The notes beneath the pieces were generated by a model. The model had not been told where the DNA came from. It saw only the letters and a list, made by a program, of their open reading frames with translations, and ran no database searches. Of a stretch of 64,000 nucleotides of DNA, positions 52,400 to 62,019 are shown in pieces. The DNA lies in assembly GCA_017508195.1 (NCBI GenBank), contig JAFVZL010000006.1:1-64000 (forward strand), in the 5' to 3' direction. This stretch comes from Clostridia bacterium. Its GTDB lineage: Bacteria; Bacillota; Clostridia; Oscillospirales; CAG-272. Both the position numbers and the translations under genes were made by a program. The first letter of the stretch is position 1; every line of letters begins with the position of its first letter.

Positions 52400-53769
52400 T
52401 GTGTGATCTCCTTTACGGAAAAGGTATTTTTTACGATTTTTCTTGCCTCACCGAGCGTTATTCCCTCATCTCTCATTATCTGCGAGAGAAGGTTACCCGT
52501 CGCGGTCGCTTCCATAAGCCCGATGAGAACGGGGCGCGCCGTGTATCGGGCGGTCAGCGAATTTAAGTAGCTGTCCTTACTTCCGCCGCCGACAATGTGT
52601 ATATTCGATATTTTCTTACCGCTTATCTTCTCTATCTCCGAAAGCGTTGCCGCGTATGATGCCGCAAGCGAGTGATAGACCGATGAAAGAACGTCTCTGA
52701 TAAGAAGCTCCTTATCGCCAAGATAGCTCCTTATTGCACCTATCATGCTGTCGGGATTAAGAAATACGGGGTCGGACGGGTCAATAAGACCGCGGTAGTC
52801 GCTCTCCATCGCCATATGCATCATTTCGTCATAGCTGATGCCGCCGCCAAGCTCGCGTCTGATGCTCTGGAAGAGCCACATTCCCATAATGTTTTTAAGG
52901 AATCGGTAGCGGTATTCAATACCGCCCTCGTTAGTGAAGTTTGCCGCGAGAGCCTCATCCGTGAGCACGGCATCTGTATTTTCGGTTCCGATAAGGCTCC
53001 AGGTGCCCGAGGATATGTATATGCTCTCTCCGTCAATAGGACAGGCGGCAACGGCAGAGGCGGTGTCGTGTGTTGCCGATAGGGTGACGGTCGCAGAGTA
53101 GCCTGTCTCTCTCTCGACCTCGGGTGAAAAGCTGCCGACAGTATCCCCGGGAAGAGATAGTGCACGGAAGAGCTTCCTCGGTATACCGAGAGTGTCGAGT
53201 ATGTCGGTATCCCATTCGCGCGTGATGGGCGAAACGAGATTCGTTGTCGTGGCGTTGGTGTACTCGTTTTTAAGTACGCCCGTAAGTCGGTAAGCAAGGT
53301 AGTCGGGTATCATAAGAAAATGCTCGGCATTATCGAGCCTGCCCGTCAGCTTATCCGCGTAAAGCTGATAAATCGTGTTGAAGGGCTGCATCTGTATTCC
53401 CGTCAGACGGTAGAGCTCACTCTGCGGAATGATTTGTGCAACCTCTTTTGCATACCGCTCTCCTCTAGGGTCACGATAGGACACGGCAGGAAGTATCTCG
53501 CGCATATCCTTATCCAAAAGAACGTAGTCGACACCCCAGGTATCAATAGCAACGCTTTTCGGTACGTGTCCGAGCTCGCCCGCGCGCCTGATACCGCGCT
53601 TCACCTCACTGACGAGGCGCTCGATATCCCACGCCTTATAGCCGTCAATATCTATGATATTGTTTTCAAATCTGTATATCTCCTCAAGCACGAGCCGACC
53701 GTCCTCGATATGTCCGAGGATATGTCTGCCCGACGAGGCACCGATATCAATTGCGAGATAGTAGGTCAT
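52396..53769 (-). CDS. rhaB: Rhamnulokinase
   Basis: A 457-residue FGGY kinase. It begins T-Y-Y-L-A-I-D-I-G-A-S-S-G-R-H, diagnostic for RhaB, and later has the ATP-site I-H-I-V-G-G-G-S-K-D-S-Y-L-N. It phosphorylates L-rhamnulose at C1. Start is ATG at 53769, 6 bases after GGGAGG; an upstream in-frame start has no such site. First gene of rhaB-rhaA-rhaD and divergent from the AraC gene. No sugar transporter is encoded in the window. Confidence 0.96.
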   Translation of the reverse strand: MTYYLAIDIGASSGRHILGHIEDGRLVLEEIYRFENNIIDIDGYKAWDIERLVSEVKRGIRRAGELGHVPKSVAIDTWGVDYVLLDKDMREILPAVSYRDPRGERYAKEVAQIIPQSELYRLTGIQMQPFNTIYQLYADKLTGRLDNAEHFLMIPDYLAYRLTGVLKNEYTNATTTNLVSPITREWDTDILDTLGIPRKLFRALSLPGDTVGSFSPEVERETGYSATVTLSATHDTASAVAACPIDGESIYISSGTWSLIGTENTDAVLTDEALAANFTNEGGIEYRYRFLKNIMGMWLFQSIRRELGGGISYDEMMHMAMESDYRGLIDPSDPVFLNPDSMIGAIRSYLGDKELLIRDVLSSVYHSLAASYAATLSEIEKISGKKISNIHIVGGGSKDSYLNSLTARYTARPVLIGLMEATATGNLLSQIMRDEGITLGEARKIVKNTFSVKEITQ

Positions 53770-53862
53770 ATAGTCACCTCCCACAGTATTGCATATTAAT
53801 AATAGCACATACGGTCGGAAAATAAAATAACGCATTTTGCTTAAAAAGTGTCCTTATTTGCG

Positions 53863-53891
53863 TTGACTTTGATGAAAAAGCATTGTATAAT
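53863..53891 (+). promoter_or_regulatory. Promoter of the rhamnose-locus AraC gene
   Basis: TTGACT (53863-53868), 17-bp spacer, TATAAT (53886-53891). No equally good promoter is seen for rhaB on the other strand, which fits activation by the AraC protein. Confidence 0.8.
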
Positions 53892-53931
53892 GAAATAAAG
53901 AGGAAAAAACATAATTGCCGCGAGGTATAAT

Positions 53932-54900
53932 ATGATAAAACAGGAAATATTAGAGAGGCTGAAGCCCGTTACCGATGAGGAGCGCGCTATACTCGACGGT
54001 AGGACTACCGTGGATACGAGCATATACACACTCGAGGATAAGAGCGTTATCAGCTCGAAGAAGCTCCTCGGTGATACCAAGCAGATAAGCGTAAGGCTCC
54101 ACACAAGATTTATACACTTCCCCGAGCATACGCACGACTTTGTCGAGGCGGTATACATGTGCTCGGGTAAGACGAGTCATATCATAAACGGCAAGGAGCT
54201 GTGCCTCGGTGAGGGTGAGCTGCTCTTTCTCGGTCAGGGCGCGAGCCAGGAGATACTCCCCGCGGGTGAGGATGACGTTGCCGTAAACTTCATAATACTC
54301 CCCTCCTTTTTCAATAAAACGCTCGAGATGCTCGGTGCCGAGGACAGCCCTATAAAGGACTTCATCCTCGAGTCGCTTCTTGGCGGTGAGAACCGAGGAT
54401 ATCTGCACTTCAAGGTAAAGGACGTGCTGCCCGTACAGAATCTTGTCGAAAATCTCATCTGGACGCTTATGAGCGAGATGCCCAACAAGAGAAATATCAA
54501 TCAGACTACAATGGGCTTGTTATTTATGCAGCTGCTGAACCACACCGATAAGCTCGTTTACGAGAGGCGCGAGGATGCCGCTATCATGGGCATATTCAGA
54601 TATATAGAGGAAAACTATCGCTCGGGCAGCCTCAAAGAGGCGGCGCAGCTCTTGCATTACGATTTTTACTGGCTGAGTCACGAGATACACGAAAGAACGG
54701 GTATGACGTATACCGAGCATCTGCAAAGAAAGCGACTTTCGCAAGCCGCCTACCTGCTAAAAACTACCCGAATGCCCGTCGAGTCTGTCGCAGAGGCGGT
54801 CGGATACGAAAACAAAAGCTATTTCCACCGCATTTTCACCCAAAAATTCGGAACGACACCGAAAAAATACAGAGTGTCCTGCATAGAAAAAGAGTTGTAA
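53932..54900 (+). CDS. AraC-family regulator of the rhamnose locus
   Basis: A 322-residue regulator. An N-terminal ~60-residue extension leads into a cupin domain (F-P-E-H-T-H-D-F-V-E, E-L-L-F-L-G-Q-G), with the sugar or effector probably bound there. The C-terminal ~100 residues are the AraC double helix-turn-helix (G-Y-E-N-K-S-Y-F-H-R-I-F-T-Q-K-F-G-T-T-P-K). It is divergent from rhaBAD, 162 bp from rhaB, and very likely activates it when rhamnose is present. It may also act on the A2 unit. A terminator follows. Confidence 0.92.
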   Translation: MIKQEILERLKPVTDEERAILDGRTTVDTSIYTLEDKSVISSKKLLGDTKQISVRLHTRFIHFPEHTHDFVEAVYMCSGKTSHIINGKELCLGEGELLFLGQGASQEILPAGEDDVAVNFIILPSFFNKTLEMLGAEDSPIKDFILESLLGGENRGYLHFKVKDVLPVQNLVENLIWTLMSEMPNKRNINQTTMGLLFMQLLNHTDKLVYERREDAAIMGIFRYIEENYRSGSLKEAAQLLHYDFYWLSHEIHERTGMTYTEHLQRKRLSQAAYLLKTTRMPVESVAEAVGYENKSYFHRIFTQKFGTTPKKYRVSCIEKEL

Positions 54901-54919
54901 TGCTCTCGGGATAAAAAAC

Positions 54920-54957
54920 AAGCTCCAAAGCGACCTGGCTGCTTTGGAGCTTTTTTA
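54920..54957 (+). terminator. Terminator of the AraC gene
   Basis: AGCTCCAAAGC pairs with GCTTTGGAGCT, then TTTTT. Confidence 0.9.
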
Positions 54958-54965
54958 AATAAATC

Positions 54966-55163
54966 TTACGGCTTATACTCTGCTATATCTTCGATTTTAC
55001 AATCAAGGGCTGCGCAAAGCTTGTCAAGTGTCTTTGTTTCTATATTATCATTAGCTTTAAGACGGCGCACCGTCTTGCTGTCTATACCACACACCTCGCG
55101 AAGCTTATAAGTAGATACGCCCTTTTCCCTCATTGTTTTCCAAAGCTTATCGAATACTATCAT
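54966..55163 (-). CDS. Small XRE/Cro-type HTH protein
   Basis: A 65-residue protein of the YozG-like type: S-T-Y-K-L-R-E-V-C-G-I-D-S-K-T-V-R-R-L-K forms the helix-turn-helix, and T-L-D-K-L-C-A-A-L-D-C-K-I-E-D-I-A-E-Y closes the fold. It is a stand-alone DNA-binding protein like the one at 14920-15162; no toxin partner is beside it. GGGGGTTAC precedes the ATG. Confidence 0.88.
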   Translation of the reverse strand: MIVFDKLWKTMREKGVSTYKLREVCGIDSKTVRRLKANDNIETKTLDKLCAALDCKIEDIAEYKP

Positions 55164-55272
55164 TGTAACCCCCGTATTTGAAGTAGCTTCCGTGGACCGA
55201 CGAGCTCAGAGCCGAAGCACTTGAATATCATGCTTCCACCCGAAAAACAGTTCTTATTGGCATGATGATGCG

Positions 55273-57678
55273 TTATCGCTTCAGCTCAATGACGGTGACA
55301 CCTGCGTCACCCTCACCGTACTCACCGTGGCGGTAGGACTTGATGCGCTTATCGCTCTTGAAATACTTCCAAAGGGCGGCACGGAGAGCACCCGTTCCCT
55401 TTCCGTGTATTATCCGGACGAAGCCGATGCTCGCGAGTATGGCATCATCGAGATACTTATCTACAACGAACCATGCATCGTCGCCTATCATTCCTCGAAC
55501 GTCGATCTCGGTCTTGAAGGTCGATACGATAGATCGCTTGACCTTGCCCTCGGAGACCTTCGGGGCGGTCTCGCCCTTGCGCTTGAACTGCACACCGTCC
55601 TCGATGAGTCGGAGCTTATCGGGGCTGACCTTCGTTTTAAGAATTCCCGCTGTGACGGAGATCTCGCCCTTCTTGTCGGCAAGGGCGGTTACAACGCCTT
55701 CCTTGCCTATGGTAACGAGGCATACCTTATCTCCAACCTTCAAGGGTCTTGGGAGCACGTAGCCATCGTCAAGCGACACCTCCCGCACGTCAACGCCCTC
55801 GAAGAGCGCACCGCTCTCGCGGAGCCTTCTCTGTACCTCCTCACGGGCACGGCGCGTCATCTCATCGCGCTTATCGCGGTTCTCCTGCTTCTTTATATCC
55901 TCAAGCTGACGGAAGATAAACTCGCTCGACGCGCGTGCGCTATCGAGTATCTGCCTAGCTTTAAGTACCATTTTCTGAATTTCATCCTCGCTACGCGCTA
56001 TCTTCGCGTTCAGCTCGCGCTCGGACTTTTCCTTGTATTCCTCGAGCTCTCGGCGCAGTCTTTCTGCGGTGTCGCGCTCGCGCTCCATTACCATTCTCGA
56101 CTCATCGAGTCTCTCGATAACATCCTCAAATCTCTTGGTATCCTTCTCGATAAGACTCTCTGCGCGGCGTATGATATCCTCACCTATACCGAGCTTTTCG
56201 GAGATGGCAAAGGCGTTGGATTTTCCCGGTGTGCCGACAACAAGCTTGTAGGTCGGGCGAAGCGTTTCAACGTCAAATTCGCAGGATGCGTTCTGCACTC
56301 CGGGAGTCTCAAGAGCATATACCTTAAGCTCAGCATAGTGTGTGGTCGAGGCGGAAAGCGCGCCTCTTTCCATCGTGCGCTCGAGTATGGCAATAGCGAG
56401 TGCGGCACCCTCTACGGGGTCTGTTCCAGCACCAAGCTCGTCAAAGAGAACGAGAGAACGGTCTGTAACCTTGTCGAGTATATCGACAACGGTGACCATG
56501 TGTGAGGAGAAGGTAGAGAGCGATGCCTCGATGCTCTGCTCGTCACCTATATCGACAAGTACCTCGCTGAATACTCCGATGCGCGACTCTGCGAGAGCCG
56601 GTATCTGAAGCCCGGACTGTGCCATAAGAACGAAGAGTCCGAGTGTTTTAAGAGTTACGGTCTTACCGCCCGTGTTGGGTCCTGTGATGATCAGCGTTTT
56701 GAATTCACCGCCGATCTGCACGTCTATCGGAACTACCTTATCCCTCGGTATGAGGGGATGGCGTGCGCGCTTCAAGTCTATAAGCTGAGATGAGGTTATC
56801 TCGGGCATCTCGGCGCGCATCGACATAGCGAGCGAGCCGCAGGCAAATGCAAAGGCAAGCTCGGTAATATTGTGGTAATTAAGAGATATTGCCGACGAGA
56901 ATTCGGCAACCTCTGCCGAGAGAGCCGAGAGTATTCTCTCTATCTCGTGCGACTCGCGAGAGGCAAGCTCGCGAAGCTCGTTATTCGCCTCAACGACAGC
57001 CATAGGCTCGACAAAGAGCGTCGCACCCGTCGATGAGGTATCGTGAACGAGGCCTCGCATCTCGTTTTTATATTCAGCCTTGACGGGAACGACGTATCTG
57101 CCGTTTCGCATCGTGACAATATTCTCCTGCAAATACTTAAGCCTTACACCGCCGATATAGCTCTGAAGAGTATCCTTTATACGGTTGTTCGTAGCGCGTA
57201 TCTTTCTGCGTATGTCAGCAAGCTCAGTGCTCGCCTCGTCTGCGATAAGATCCTCTGATATTATCGAACGGGTTATCGTATCCTCTAAGGATCTGTTCGG
57301 GATAAGGCGCAAAAAGATCTCATCGAGCGACGTATCAAAGAGCTTGTCGGTATTGATATAATCGAGCATCATCCTCGACGAGCGAAGAAGAGATGCTATG
57401 TCGAGAAGCTCTCTCGGAGAGAGCACCGCGCCCTTATATGCGCGCTCGGATGCGGAAAGAGTATCCTCGGGTGCGCTGAAGGACGGAAAGCCCTTGGCAT
57501 TTATCAACCTCTTTGCATCGTCGGTCCTTCTCTGCCTTTCCCTTACGGTATCAAGGTCGTCTGACGGCATCAGCGCACGCGCGCGTGCCTTCGCGCCCTC
57601 GGTGTGGGCGCACTCAACGAGCATTTCGGTTATTTTATCAAATTCAAGAGTTGAGAGCGTTTTGCCCGTGAAAATCAT
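55273..57678 (-). CDS. mutS2: Endonuclease MutS2
   Basis: An 801-residue MutS2. It has the lever/clamp region, the ATPase with Walker A T-G-P-N-T-G-G-K-T (332-340) and Walker B L-V-L-F-D-E-L-G-A-G-T-D, a long coiled-coil (~520-620), and a C-terminal Smr domain with I-D-V-R-G-M and I-H-G-K-G-T-G-A-L. It lacks the mismatch-recognition domain of MutS. MutS2 acts on recombination intermediates and collided ribosomes. The start codon directly follows the recO stop. Last gene of the yqfC-to-mutS2 chain. Confidence 0.97.
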   Translation of the reverse strand: MIFTGKTLSTLEFDKITEMLVECAHTEGAKARARALMPSDDLDTVRERQRRTDDAKRLINAKGFPSFSAPEDTLSASERAYKGAVLSPRELLDIASLLRSSRMMLDYINTDKLFDTSLDEIFLRLIPNRSLEDTITRSIISEDLIADEASTELADIRRKIRATNNRIKDTLQSYIGGVRLKYLQENIVTMRNGRYVVPVKAEYKNEMRGLVHDTSSTGATLFVEPMAVVEANNELRELASRESHEIERILSALSAEVAEFSSAISLNYHNITELAFAFACGSLAMSMRAEMPEITSSQLIDLKRARHPLIPRDKVVPIDVQIGGEFKTLIITGPNTGGKTVTLKTLGLFVLMAQSGLQIPALAESRIGVFSEVLVDIGDEQSIEASLSTFSSHMVTVVDILDKVTDRSLVLFDELGAGTDPVEGAALAIAILERTMERGALSASTTHYAELKVYALETPGVQNASCEFDVETLRPTYKLVVGTPGKSNAFAISEKLGIGEDIIRRAESLIEKDTKRFEDVIERLDESRMVMERERDTAERLRRELEEYKEKSERELNAKIARSEDEIQKMVLKARQILDSARASSEFIFRQLEDIKKQENRDKRDEMTRRAREEVQRRLRESGALFEGVDVREVSLDDGYVLPRPLKVGDKVCLVTIGKEGVVTALADKKGEISVTAGILKTKVSPDKLRLIEDGVQFKRKGETAPKVSEGKVKRSIVSTFKTEIDVRGMIGDDAWFVVDKYLDDAILASIGFVRIIHGKGTGALRAALWKYFKSDKRIKSYRHGEYGEGDAGVTVIELKR

Positions 57679-58458
57679 TTATCTCTTTACCTCGTTGTAA
57701 AAATCAAGCGTTCTGAAGCCACGCTCCAGATGGTGTAACAAATATGCCTCGGATGCCCTCGAAAACAAGTGCATATCCTCATCGGCAAGATTATAGGAAA
57801 AAATTCTCTCAATAGGAGAATATATGGAGTAATTCAACGCCGTGCGCGCACCGGGTGAGAGGATATACACAATATGGCTCTCGTGTTCCTCGCTGACAGT
57901 CTCGTGACGTCTCTCTTTTTTCCTGTAGCACTCCCTGCACTCGGCAACACCCGCCATGACGTCAAAGTAGAAGTCACCCTCGCGCTCGTCACAATCGTGA
58001 CAGGAGAGGATATCGGGCATAAAGCCGAGAATACTTGCTACGCGTATCTCGAAGGATGCCTTTACCTTTTCGGCAGTGCTCACCCCCTCGGATAGCGCAT
58101 AGAGCGCGTTAAGAGAAAGGCGAAGCAGATCAGGCTCGGGGTCGGTAGTACCGACAGCCGATAGCACCTCCATTATATATGCACCGAGCGCGATACCGTC
58201 TATCGACGAGCGAAGCCCGAAGAAAAGCTCAATGCACTCGGCATCGTTTACATAGTATTTATCATTTCTTTCCACAAGAATGAAGGTAGAGTAGCAGTAC
58301 TCGGTCGTACCCGTATTCTTCTTGTTGGTGATCTTTTTCGCGCCCTTTGCCATAGCACCGATAAGACCGAGCTTATCGGTATAGAGCGTGAGCATTCTGT
58401 CGCTCTCCCCCACGTCAACTACGCGGAGAACGAGCCCCTTTACCTCAACTGATTTCAT
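57679..58458 (-). CDS. recO: DNA repair protein RecO
   Basis: A 259-residue RecO. The N-terminal OB fold has V-L-R-V-V-D-V-G-E-S-D-R-M-L-T-L-Y-T, a helical middle follows, and a zinc site is formed by C-H-D-C and C-R-E-C. It helps load RecA on SSB-coated single strands. Stop of era and start of recO overlap (TAATG). Confidence 0.95.
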   Translation of the reverse strand: MKSVEVKGLVLRVVDVGESDRMLTLYTDKLGLIGAMAKGAKKITNKKNTGTTEYCYSTFILVERNDKYYVNDAECIELFFGLRSSIDGIALGAYIMEVLSAVGTTDPEPDLLRLSLNALYALSEGVSTAEKVKASFEIRVASILGFMPDILSCHDCDEREGDFYFDVMAGVAECRECYRKKERRHETVSEEHESHIVYILSPGARTALNYSIYSPIERIFSYNLADEDMHLFSRASEAYLLHHLERGFRTLDFYNEVKR

Positions 58459-59345
58459 TAAAGCTCTTCCGTATAGCCAAAGTTAGTGATGCTGAACTCG
58501 CTCTCGCGCCAATTCTCCTTTACTCTAACGTAAAGGTCGAGATAGACGGTAGTGCCGAGCATAGCCTCGATGTCCTCGCGCGCTCTCACGCCTACGGTTT
58601 TAATGGTCGCACCGTGCTTACCTATGATTATTCCCTTGTGTGACTGCTTCTCGCAGTATATCTCGGCGCGGATAGCGACAGAGTTCTTCTTCTCGCTCCA
58701 CTCCTCGATGGTAACGGCGGTGCCGTGAGGTATCTCCTCATCGAGTATTCTGAGCAGCTTCTCTCTGATAATTTCTGCCGCGACCTGTCTTTCGGGCTGG
58801 TCTGTGATCATGTCGGGGGAGAATAGCCAATCGCTCTCGTAAAGATACTGCTTGCACTCGTCCATGAGGATATCAACGCCCTTACCGCTCTTCGCACTCA
58901 CGGGTATGACGGCATCAAAATCGAATGCTTCGGCATACGCGCTGATGGTTCTCGCGATATTGGCGCTTCTTACGGAATCTATCTTGTTTATGACGAGAAT
59001 GGCGCTCATACCGTTCGCCTTGAAGCTCTTTATAAGCTCTGCCTCGATATCTCCCACCGCCTCGCGCGCTTCAACAACAAGGATAGCGGCATCTACTCCG
59101 CCGAGCGTCTCTCTTGCGGTCTTTACCATATAGTCACCGAGCCTTGTCCTCGGCTTATGCATACCGGGAGTATCGAGAAATACGAACTGATCCTCGTCCT
59201 TCGTGTAGATACCGGTAATACGGTTTCTCGTTGTCTGCGGCTTCTTCGATACTATTGCTATCCTCTCTCCTACGATGGCGTTGAGAAGCGTCGATTTACC
59301 TACGTTGGGTCTGCCCACTATTGCAATAAAAGCACTTTTCGTCAT
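58458..59345 (-). CDS. era: GTPase Era
   Basis: A 295-residue GTPase with G1 G-R-P-N-V-G-K-S-T-L, G3 D-T-P-G-M, G4 N-K-I-D, and a C-terminal KH domain ending in E-S-E-F-S-I. It binds the 3' end of 16S rRNA in 30S maturation. Start is ATG at 59345, sharing a base with the ybeY stop (TAATG), with GGAGAC upstream. Confidence 0.97.
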   Translation of the reverse strand: MTKSAFIAIVGRPNVGKSTLLNAIVGERIAIVSKKPQTTRNRITGIYTKDEDQFVFLDTPGMHKPRTRLGDYMVKTARETLGGVDAAILVVEAREAVGDIEAELIKSFKANGMSAILVINKIDSVRSANIARTISAYAEAFDFDAVIPVSAKSGKGVDILMDECKQYLYESDWLFSPDMITDQPERQVAAEIIREKLLRILDEEIPHGTAVTIEEWSEKKNSVAIRAEIYCEKQSHKGIIIGKHGATIKTVGVRAREDIEAMLGTTVYLDLYVRVKENWRESEFSITNFGYTEEL

Positions 59346-59830
59346 TACAGTGTCTCCAAATCTTCTTCGATAAGCTTTATGATCTCTCTTTGCAGTCTGC
59401 ACTGCTCCTCGTCATCCTCGGGTGAGCGCTCGTGGTCGTAGCCGAGAAGATGAAGCGTCGAGTGGATGGAAAGGAATGCGACCTCACGGATAAAGCTGTT
59501 TCCAAGCTCCTCTGCCTGCTCGCGTGCGCGCTCAAGGGAGATAACGATATCTCCGAGCTCTACGGGAAGGTCATCACCCGTATCGAAAAGCTCCTCTCTC
59601 TCGTACATCGGGAACGAGAGCACGTCGGTATGCCTGTCCACCCCGCGGTGCTCGGCATTGAGCACTCTTATGTAGGAGTTATCGGTAAAGGTAAGCGATA
59701 TCTCCACGGGTGCGGGAAAATCAAGATATTCAAGGGTGGCATCGATAGCCATTCTTACAGCGAGCTTGAGGCGGTAGTCAGCCTCGGGGAGCTCGGCGGT
59801 CTTTCTGAAAATTATAAACAAGTCTGTCAT
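59345..59830 (-). CDS. ybeY: Endoribonuclease YbeY
   Basis: A 161-residue zinc-dependent RNase with the signature H-S-T-L-H-L-L-G-Y-D-H near residue 130. It acts in 16S rRNA 3'-end processing and 70S quality control. It shares one base with each of its neighbours phoH and era, so translation is coupled. Normal length. Confidence 0.97.
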   Translation of the reverse strand: MTDLFIIFRKTAELPEADYRLKLAVRMAIDATLEYLDFPAPVEISLTFTDNSYIRVLNAEHRGVDRHTDVLSFPMYEREELFDTGDDLPVELGDIVISLERAREQAEELGNSFIREVAFLSIHSTLHLLGYDHERSPEDDEEQCRLQREIIKLIEEDLETL

Positions 59831-60834
59831 TACTGCTTCTCCTTTTTTGCCGTGCGAGCCTCGGCTCTCTGCCTCTCGTATGCCTCATAAGCACTTATTA
59901 TTTTACGCACGAGTCTGTGTCTTACTACGTCACGCTCGGTAAACTCAAATATAGATATGCCGTCAATGTCTGCAAGAACGCGCTTGGCAATAGCGAGACC
60001 GCTACGCTTCCCTTCCGGAAGGTCGGTCTGCGAGAGGTCGCCCGTAACTATTGCCTTAGAGTTAAAGCCGAGTCTTGTCAGGAACATCTTCATCTGCTCG
60101 GGCGTCGTATTCTGCGCCTCATCGAGAATAATAAAGGAATCGTCGAGCGTCCTGCCTCGCATATATGCAAGAGGTGCAATTTCTATCGTTCCTCTTTCAC
60201 GGTGCCTTTGATAATTCTCGGGGCCGAGCATCTCAAAAAGTGCATCGTATAAAGGTCTGAGGTACGGATCTATCTTACTTGAGAGGTCACCCGGAAGAAA
60301 TCCGAGATGCTCTCCAGCCTCGACCGCGGGACGGGTAAGGATTATCCTCGATACCTGCTTCTCCCTGAGTGCTTCGACAGCCATAGCTACGGCGAGGAAG
60401 GTCTTACCCGTACCTGCGGGACCAAGACCCAAGACGATAGTATTCTTCTTTATGGCCTCAACGTACTTTTTCTGACCGATGGTCTTTGCCTTTATCGGCT
60501 TGCCGCGGTTGGTGACGGCAATTATAGAGCCGGTGGGCGTATCCTCGCTATCCTCTACCCCGTCTCCGACAAGCCCGATAACGTACTCGACACTCTCCTC
60601 GGAAAGCGTCTCACCGTCACCGATGATCCTTTTAAGGTACTCGAGCACGCGCACTGCCGATTCAACTCCCTTGGGTTCTCCCACGACAGAGAGCGCATCG
60701 CCCATCTCGGCATTGCCGTTTCTGTTGGATATACGCACCTCAAAGGCGCGCTCTATCATTCTTATATTTGCATCGAAAGCACCGAAAAGTGCCGAGGTAG
60801 CCTCGTTGGACTGCGTAAGAACGATCTTTTCCAT
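59830..60834 (-). CDS. phoH: PhoH-family ATPase
   Basis: A 334-residue PhoH/PhoL protein. A KH-like N-terminal region (I-R-M-I-E-R-A-F-E-V-R-I) precedes the P-loop G-P-A-G-T-G-K-T-F-L-A-V, and F-I-I-L-D-E-A-Q-N is the Walker B. It is an RNA-helicase-like ATPase linked with YbeY in rRNA maturation. It is preceded by yqfD by 21 bp and followed by ybeY. Confidence 0.96.
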   Translation of the reverse strand: MEKIVLTQSNEATSALFGAFDANIRMIERAFEVRISNRNGNAEMGDALSVVGEPKGVESAVRVLEYLKRIIGDGETLSEESVEYVIGLVGDGVEDSEDTPTGSIIAVTNRGKPIKAKTIGQKKYVEAIKKNTIVLGLGPAGTGKTFLAVAMAVEALREKQVSRIILTRPAVEAGEHLGFLPGDLSSKIDPYLRPLYDALFEMLGPENYQRHRERGTIEIAPLAYMRGRTLDDSFIILDEAQNTTPEQMKMFLTRLGFNSKAIVTGDLSQTDLPEGKRSGLAIAKRVLADIDGISIFEFTERDVVRHRLVRKIISAYEAYERQRAEARTAKKEKQ

Positions 60835-60855
60835 TCCTTCTCCTTAGCTTCTCAT

Positions 60856-62019
60856 TCATCCGAGATCAATACCAACCTCGGTAGTAATATCCGTTACATA
60901 GACGTAGTCGGCACGGAGAGTATAGCCACCATCGGTATATTTCCCACTCGTGCCAAGCTTGATAAGATCGCGGCCGTCAAGCTCGTCACGGAGGGTAGTA
61001 TCGAGCCTCTCCTTTGCGAGAAACGGCAATTCAGCTTCGTCATACAGCTCCGTTACCGTGCTCACGCTTGCCATATATCCGCGCCTTATCTTAAAGGGCA
61101 GCCTGTACTTATCAAAAAGCAGGCATTCTTCCTCATTTTCTATTATAACACAACCTTCAGGCAAATTACCATAGTTTTTAAAAATATTTATAGGAAAGCC
61201 AAAAAGCTCTACTACAAGCTCGCTCATCTCACCTATCTCTGTCACCTCTTTATCCTCGCTCGAGCTCACGCGCGACTCTATGCTTCCCGTCACCCTCGCC
61301 CTTACCGTTCCCTCGGCACGAACGAGATAGCTATTATTTTCTGTATCTATAACTCCGCTGATGAGGATATCTCCCTTTCTTACGGTATCACCAACCTTTA
61401 CAAGAGCTTTCCCCTCGCTGACGGTTATCTCGTCTATCACACCGTCTTGGGTAGCGATTATGTTCGAGGCGGAATAAGGCGTATCCACGGGTAGGCGATA
61501 CCCCTCCTTTTCAAGAGCTAAGACGTATGCCACCGTGCCACGCCTGTTAATGTGAACAAATGCAAGCTCGGGATATTTTGACAACACTCTGTTTTCTATT
61601 TCTTCTAAGTCGGCTGCTGCCCAGACGGTGCCGACGCCGAAGCCCGTATCCTCGAGCATTTCCCTGACCTCACTCTCGCTGAAGCCGCTCTCCGAGTCGA
61701 GCCTGACGTCCCAGACCAGTCCAGAGAGAAGCAAAACGCCTACTGTCACAATAATAGCGGTGATAAGCACCGCCAGATGAGAGCGCAGTCCCATAAGCCA
61801 AGCCGGCAGCCCCATAAGCTCACTCGCAGAAAACCGTACTCTGCCACCGGAATAGACGTAGAGCGCTTTATAGTCGCTCTCGCGGATGATGAAATCTCCG
61901 TTTTTCTCACCTATCGCCGAGATACCGAGGGTGAGCAGTGCATTTACAAGACGCGGTCGCATATCCCCCTCGGCAGAAACTCGGCGGTAACCAAAAAGAT
62001 AGTGCTCAATCCCTGCCAT
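60856..62019 (-). CDS. yqfD: Sporulation protein YqfD
   Basis: A 387-residue membrane protein of the YqfD family. Residues 1-75 resemble a RNA-binding-like alpha/beta fold, a single membrane segment lies at about 83-105 (L-A-V-L-I-T-A-I-I-V-T-V), and the large extracytoplasmic part has V-W-D-V-R-L-D-S-E and an ESCRT-like beta region. In Bacillus it is made in the mother cell under SigE and needed for forespore engulfment-stage development. Start is ATG at 62019, 7 bases after GGAG, rather than the TTG two codons before. It overlaps yqfC by 14 bases. Confidence 0.92.
   Translation of the reverse strand: MAGIEHYLFGYRRVSAEGDMRPRLVNALLTLGISAIGEKNGDFIIRESDYKALYVYSGGRVRFSASELMGLPAWLMGLRSHLAVLITAIIVTVGVLLLSGLVWDVRLDSESGFSESEVREMLEDTGFGVGTVWAAADLEEIENRVLSKYPELAFVHINRRGTVAYVLALEKEGYRLPVDTPYSASNIIATQDGVIDEITVSEGKALVKVGDTVRKGDILISGVIDTENNSYLVRAEGTVRARVTGSIESRVSSSEDKEVTEIGEMSELVVELFGFPINIFKNYGNLPEGCVIIENEEECLLFDKYRLPFKIRRGYMASVSTVTELYDEAELPFLAKERLDTTLRDELDGRDLIKLGTSGKYTDGGYTLRADYVYVTDITTEVGIDLG

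Noticed and set aside
54966..55163. The small HTH gene as the antitoxin of a toxin-antitoxin pair
   Set aside because: No partner gene of toxin size lies beside it on either strand.
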